From the NCBI GenBank assembly GCA_964389365.1, contig CAYMDO010000016.1:1-45067 (forward strand): a stretch of 45,067 bases of DNA. Direction: 5' to 3'. Position 1 is the first letter of the stretch. Each line of letters begins with the position of its first letter. Below the pieces are notes generated by a model. That model saw nothing but the letters and a program-made list of their open reading frames with translations. It had not been told where the DNA came from and did no database searches. This DNA is from UBA993 sp964389365 (GTDB lineage Bacteria > Bacillota > Dethiobacteria > DTU022). The translations under genes and the position numbers were made by a program. Positions 41,687 through 45,067 of the stretch are shown in pieces.

Positions 41687-43684
41687 ATGGCCCGGGAAAT
41701 AATTTCTGGCTTACCCTTAATAGCTGTCCTCGTTCCGTTACTTGCTTTTGTGATGATCATTGTTGCCGGAAAAATACCCTGGTGGCGTAATACCTGGTCG
41801 CTGATCGGCAGCACAGGCGCTCTCGTTGCCATAGCTATTATGTACCCCCACGTTACAGCCGGCAACATAATTACTTATCAACTGCCGATGATTGTCAGTC
41901 CGTTGAACCTCACCTTTAAGGTCGACGGTTTCAGTTTTTTTATAGCTCTGGTTGCAGCATTCATCTGGCTGCTGGCAACCATTTTTGCCATCGATTACAT
42001 GAAACACGAAAAAAACCAGGGACGTTTCTTTGTTTTTTTCATGCTGACTCTGGCCGGAACTATCGGTGTTACACTGGCCGGCGACCTGCTATCCCTGATC
42101 CTCTTTTTTGAGTTAATGTCTCTGGCCTCATATGTTCTTGTAGTCCACACGCAAACCGGAGAAGCATACAAAGCCGGCGATATTTATCTCTACATGGGGA
42201 TTTTCGGCGGCATGTGCCTTTTGACAGCAATGGGAATTATTTTTTTCAACACCGGTTCCCTGGCCATCGCCTCACTGGCCGGCATGGCCCAATCAGGCAG
42301 CAGTATCATGCAGACAGCTATGTTTTTATTGATTGTCGGGTTCGGAATAAAAGCCGGTATAGTACCGCTGCATATCTGGCTGCCCAAAGCCCATCCAGTT
42401 GCCCCTGCACCTGCCAGCGCCCTGCTTTCAGGGATCATGATCAAAACCGGGGCATACGGTATTATCAGAACCCTAAGCCTGATTTACGCCCCGGAGCATG
42501 GCACATCTGCTAATGACACAGTTGTAAGCGGTGCCGGCGCCTTATGGGCTCAACTTTCCGGTGCCGGGTATGTCATTATCTGGTTTGGCATTGTAACCAT
42601 GTTTTTCGGGGTATGCATGGCTTTGATCCAGGATAACATTAAGAAAATGCTGGCATGCAGCAGTATCAGCCAGATCGGATACATTATTATGGGAGCCGGT
42701 GTTGCCGCCTATCTTGGCTATGAAGGTGCCATGGGCCTGACTGGTTCTGCATACCATATTCTTAATCATGCCTTTTTTAAATCAACACTTTTTCTTGTCG
42801 CCGGAACTATTGTCTACCTAACCGGAGAACTTGATATGAACAAACTGGGCGGCTTACGGCATAAACTACCATTTACTTCTGTGGTTGCCCTGATCGCTTT
42901 GCTTGGGATCATCGGTATACCGCTTTTTAATGGTTATGCCAGTAAAACACTGCTGCACCATGCTATCGTTGAAGCATACGAACACCATCACTGGATATCG
43001 TTATCAATAGCCGAAAAGATTTTTACCATAACCAGTGCCGGAACGGCCTGTTATTTTCTTAAATTTTTATATTTGGTTTTTTGGCGTCCGGTACCAGACA
43101 ACCTTGAAAATATAAAAAGTGAGCCTGTGCTGATGAAAATCAGTATGGGTATCCTGGCTGCCATGATGGTTATATTCGGTTTCTCTCCTAACTTTATACT
43201 AAAAAAGATGGTCGGGCCGGTTTTGAATTCTTTCACTCTTGATGGTCACGGCGTTGAATATCTGCTAAAAATAAATTTCTGGAAAACAGGCGACCTTTTG
43301 GCAGTAGCCCTCGCTTTAGGCCTTGGCATTATCTTCTTTTATTTAACACAACACTTTAATCTTTACAGGCTACGGGTGCCTTACTGGCTGGGAGCAGAAT
43401 TTCTCGGGACTCTAGCGGGCAGGATCGCTGTTTTGTCCTGGTTTTTCATCAGCTTACCTTTTACTGCTATCCAGAATTTGAGCGGGAAAATATCATCCAG
43501 ATTCTACCGTAAAGGGTTTTCGCTCCTGCAAAGTATCGATTATCGCCCCGGCCAGTCTGCCGTGTTTCGAATCGTAAATATCAGTAATATTGATTTTAGC
43601 ATGATCCTTGTGCTTGTTGCACTAAGTGTTATACTGACTGTAGTTTTTTACTTAAGGTTCGGATATAAAATTATCGGCTTTTAG
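41687..43684 (+). CDS. NuoL/MrpA-like antiporter subunit (L-type paralogue 3)
   Basis: A 665-residue ND5-type membrane protein and the last gene of the plus operon. It has Glu142 in FFELMSLASYVLV, Lys222 in GFGIKAGIVPLHIWLPKAHP, GIMIKTGAYGIIR and NGYASKTLLHHAIVEAYEHHH. It likely fills the role of the MrpA N-terminal channel. The C-terminal end SIDYRPG...VNISNIDF matches the paralogues at 26.6 and 33.6 kb, but the extension is about 50 residues shorter. AGGAGG lies nine bases before the ATG, two bases after the previous stop. Confidence 0.92.
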   Translation: MAREIISGLPLIAVLVPLLAFVMIIVAGKIPWWRNTWSLIGSTGALVAIAIMYPHVTAGNIITYQLPMIVSPLNLTFKVDGFSFFIALVAAFIWLLATIFAIDYMKHEKNQGRFFVFFMLTLAGTIGVTLAGDLLSLILFFELMSLASYVLVVHTQTGEAYKAGDIYLYMGIFGGMCLLTAMGIIFFNTGSLAIASLAGMAQSGSSIMQTAMFLLIVGFGIKAGIVPLHIWLPKAHPVAPAPASALLSGIMIKTGAYGIIRTLSLIYAPEHGTSANDTVVSGAGALWAQLSGAGYVIIWFGIVTMFFGVCMALIQDNIKKMLACSSISQIGYIIMGAGVAAYLGYEGAMGLTGSAYHILNHAFFKSTLFLVAGTIVYLTGELDMNKLGGLRHKLPFTSVVALIALLGIIGIPLFNGYASKTLLHHAIVEAYEHHHWISLSIAEKIFTITSAGTACYFLKFLYLVFWRPVPDNLENIKSEPVLMKISMGILAAMMVIFGFSPNFILKKMVGPVLNSFTLDGHGVEYLLKINFWKTGDLLAVALALGLGIIFFYLTQHFNLYRLRVPYWLGAEFLGTLAGRIAVLSWFFISLPFTAIQNLSGKISSRFYRKGFSLLQSIDYRPGQSAVFRIVNISNIDFSMILVLVALSVILTVVFYLRFGYKIIGF

Positions 43685-43715
43685 CAACGGGCGGTTTCTA
43701 TCGCTATTAATGCCT

Positions 43716-43739
43716 ACCTGACGCACGAACCTGTCAGGT
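43716..43739 (+). terminator. Probable terminator of the plus antiporter operon
   Basis: ACCTGAC and GTCAGGT form a perfect 7-bp stem with a ten-base loop, followed by TTAATT. It lies 32 bases after the last antiporter gene. Confidence 0.5.
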
Positions 43740-43818
43740 TTAATTACCACAAAGTTTTTGTTTGCATAAAGCATCTAATCAATTATTGCCCGGACAATCA
43801 AACATCCTGATACAATAG

Positions 43819-43837
43819 CTGACTTTCCGCACCCTTG
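43819..43837 (+). repeat. Left terminal inverted repeat of the IS
   Basis: A 19-bp arm, CTGACTTTCCGCACCCTTG, identical in reverse complement to 44623-44641. Confidence 0.9.
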
Positions 43838-43927
43838 ATCTTTGAAAAAATATTTTACTTTATCCCATTTTCAGGGAGGTACAAAAACCGCCTTTGTCGA
43901 ATAAAGTATTAACCTTACCAGGCAGGA

Positions 43928-44577
43928 GTGCCTTTAACGGATATCGACGTCAGAGACGTTGGCCCGGCCCCGCTGCTTGCTGCCCTAGGCAGGGAACCGG
44001 GCATTGTCGAGAGCATCAACACCCGCCTTCCTGCCACCTGCGATTTGGCCGAAGAGCTGATTGTAAAAGCTGTCCGTAAAGATAACTGGTTTAACCTTGG
44101 CCAACCGGCAGAAGGCAAAGATAATGCTAACTACTGAGCTGTTTTGTCATTATCACCAACCATCAAGCCTTAAGTGCAGCAGAATTATTAAGCGAATACC
44201 GCAATCAGACTGTGGTGGAAAACCGCTTCGGGTTTATCAAAGATCCGATTTTTATCAGCCCGCTGAACATCAAGCGAAATGACCGGCTGGAGGCGCTCTG
44301 TTATGTAGCCCTGATTGCGCCGGCTCTCTAGATGATCTTACAGATCAGAGTGCGTAGAGCCTTATCAGCTGAAACCGAACCGATCGTGTCAGCCGGGAAA
44401 AAGAAAAGTTTTGAACCAACGGCCAAGAAGGCGCTCGATCTGTTTGCCGCGATCAAGATTATTTGGCTAAATGACGGTACTACCACCGAGCGTCAACTAC
44501 CAAAGCGTTACCGGGAATTGACCAGGGTGCTCAAGATGGCCGGCTTTGATTTTGATATTTTTACTTCACTTCCGTAG
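43928..44577 (+). pseudogene. Truncated IS1634-family transposase
   Basis: From GTG 43928 the frame gives the N-terminal start MPLTDIDVRDVGPAPLLAAL...GIVESINTRL (DUF4277-like) and stops at 44137. Soon after, in another frame, come SAAELLSEYRNQTVVENRFGF and IKDPIFISPLNIKRNDRLEA, the C-terminal part of the DDE domain with the YxxQxxVExxFxFxKDP pattern. A TAG stop at 44329-44331 interrupts it before the C-terminal tail (SFEPTAKKALDLFAAI...ELTRVLKMAG). The central catalytic part is deleted, so no active enzyme can be made. Confidence 0.8.
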
Positions 44578-44622
44578 GGGTAGTTCAAAAAACGGGACAA
44601 AGAAAACAGTTATTGGTAGGTG

Positions 44623-44641
44623 CAAGGGTGCGGAAAGTCAG
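44623..44641 (-). repeat. Right terminal inverted repeat of the IS
   Basis: A 19-bp arm, CAAGGGTGCGGAAAGTCAG, the exact complement of the left repeat. Confidence 0.9.
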
Positions 44642-44652
44642 ATATATAGCTA

Positions 44653-44681
44653 TTGCCTGCTTATTTAATAGCAGTTATAAT
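44653..44681 (+). promoter_or_regulatory. Promoter of tRNA-Arg
   Basis: TTGCCT (44653-44658) and TATAAT (44676-44681) with a 17-base spacer, 19 bases before the tRNA and 12 bases after the IS end. Confidence 0.75.
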
Positions 44682-44700
44682 ACTGTATGTCAAAGTTTAC

Positions 44701-44776
44701 GCGCCTGTAGCTCAGGGGATAGAGCAACGGATTCCTAATCCGTGTGCCGCAGGTTCGAATCCTGCCAGGCGCACCA
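44701..44776 (+). tRNA. tRNA-Arg (anticodon CCT)
   Basis: A complete cloverleaf. The acceptor GCGCCTG/CAGGCGC is a perfect 7 bp, and the anticodon stem ACGGA/TCCGT holds the loop TTCCTAA, giving CCT. The T loop is TTCGAAT. The discriminator is A and CCA is encoded. Confidence 0.95.
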
Positions 44777-44956
44777 GAAACTTCATCATTACTGCAACAG
44801 CATTATTACCTTTATAACTCTAAAACTGTTATAAACAATTTCAATAAAAGCACATATCAACCAATCGACAGATCAAATGTTTACAAGCTCTGCCGCTTGT
44901 TTATATGCATTTCTTTAAGTGTTCATTGCGATTTACAACAATAACTGCACATGGCC

Positions 44957-44990
44957 TCCCGGAATAGTATGTCTTTACCGGGGCTTTTTA
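44957..44990 (+). terminator. Weak hairpin with T run in the right-end gap
   Basis: TCCCGG and CCGGGG can form a 6-bp stem, with one G-T pair, followed by GCTTTTTAT. It lies 180 bases after tRNA-Arg. The rest of 44777-45067 shows no recognisable gene. Confidence 0.3.
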
Positions 44991-45067
44991 TAGAACAGGG
45001 AACCTGATAGTTATCTTGCATTCAACACCCCAAAAATTCCCTTTTCGCCTAATTATACAATAGGCTA

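Larger units (their letters stand above)
43819..44641 (+). mobile_element. Deletion derivative of an IS1634-family insertion sequence
   Basis: The element is bounded by perfect 19-bp terminal inverted repeats: CTGACTTTCCGCACCCTTG at 43819-43837 and its complement at 44623-44641. Its 823 bases are about half the usual length of such elements. Inside are the start and end of a transposase with the middle missing. No clear target-site duplication is visible next to the repeats. It inserted between the antiporter operon and tRNA-Arg; its right end abuts the tRNA promoter. Confidence 0.82.

Noticed and set aside
26631..43684. Interpretation of the cluster as respiratory complex I or a group 4 hydrogenase
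   Set aside because: No peripheral-arm genes (NuoB/C/D/I, hydrogenase large or small subunit) and no NuoH/MbhM are present in the window; the small subunits are those of Mrp/Mbh antiporter modules.
26631..43684. DabA-DabB inorganic-carbon transport system
   Set aside because: The L-type proteins resemble DabB in being NuoL-like, but no DabA (DUF2309) gene is present next to any of them.
43810..44650. Target-site duplication around the IS
   Set aside because: Flanks ending in AATAG and starting ATATATAG share only short AT-rich similarity; no exact adjacent repeat was found.
25039..44776. Significance of the identical 18-base 5' ends of tRNA-Val and tRNA-Arg
   Set aside because: Both share GCGCCTGTAGCTCAGGGG, but the acceptor and D-arm sequences are commonly similar among tRNAs of one genome, and the genes are far apart with separate promoters.
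1..45067. CRISPR array, prophage or defence system
   Set aside because: No regularly spaced repeats, integrase, phage structural or recognisable defence genes were seen in either strand.

Overview
The window looks like a chromosomal segment of an anaerobic Firmicute (Clostridia/Peptococcia-type). The strongest evidence is the classical gene order, read on the minus strand: thrS - infC - rpmI - rplT - trmH-family methylase - pheS - pheT - zapA - cvpA - mpg - mutS2. A T-box leader precedes pheST and an L20-type leader precedes infC. The organism cannot be named from the sequence alone. An ADP-forming acyl-CoA synthetase, an Acr3/ArsC arsenic operon and a very large cation/proton antiporter cluster fit an anaerobe living on a narrow energy margin or under salt/alkali stress (inference).

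Layout. 1-2.8 kb (minus): an ADP-forming acyl-CoA synthetase followed by a small NusG-domain-II protein. 3.0-5.8 kb (plus): a class A penicillin-binding protein with C-terminal FN3-like and PASTA domains and a clear terminator. 5.9-18.1 kb (minus): the housekeeping translation/repair/division block. Several of its starts were reassigned from Shine-Dalgarno spacing, including an AUU start for infC. 18.2-19.1 kb: a diacylglycerol-kinase-like lipid kinase. 19.2-21.3 kb: arsC and acr3, behind a decayed arsR pseudogene whose promoter and dyad remain. 21.4-24.9 kb: a DUF2207 protein with a poly-glycine tail, LemA, and a TGS-domain GTPase. 25.0-26.5 kb: tRNA-Val(GAC) and an MmgE/PrpD-family protein.

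26.6-43.7 kb is the most remarkable part: two divergent operons that together encode eight ND2/ND4/ND5-type (MrpA/MrpD/NuoL/M/N-like) antiporter subunits. The minus operon has five of them and possibly one tiny membrane protein. The plus operon has MrpB, C, D, E, F, G, then separate DUF4040/MbhD-like and MbhE-like small subunits, then another MrpD-like and another NuoL-like protein. All eight large subunits keep the membrane Glu and Lys of functional ion-translocating channels. No hydrogenase, NADH-dehydrogenase or other redox module is present in the window, so the cluster looks like a stand-alone, strongly expanded Mrp/Mbh-type ion-translocating membrane machine.

43.7-45.1 kb: the operon terminator, then a deletion derivative of an IS1634-family insertion sequence with perfect 19-bp terminal inverted repeats, then tRNA-Arg(CCU) with its own promoter, then sequence with no recognisable gene. 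Statements about function rest on family motifs read by eye; no database search was run.
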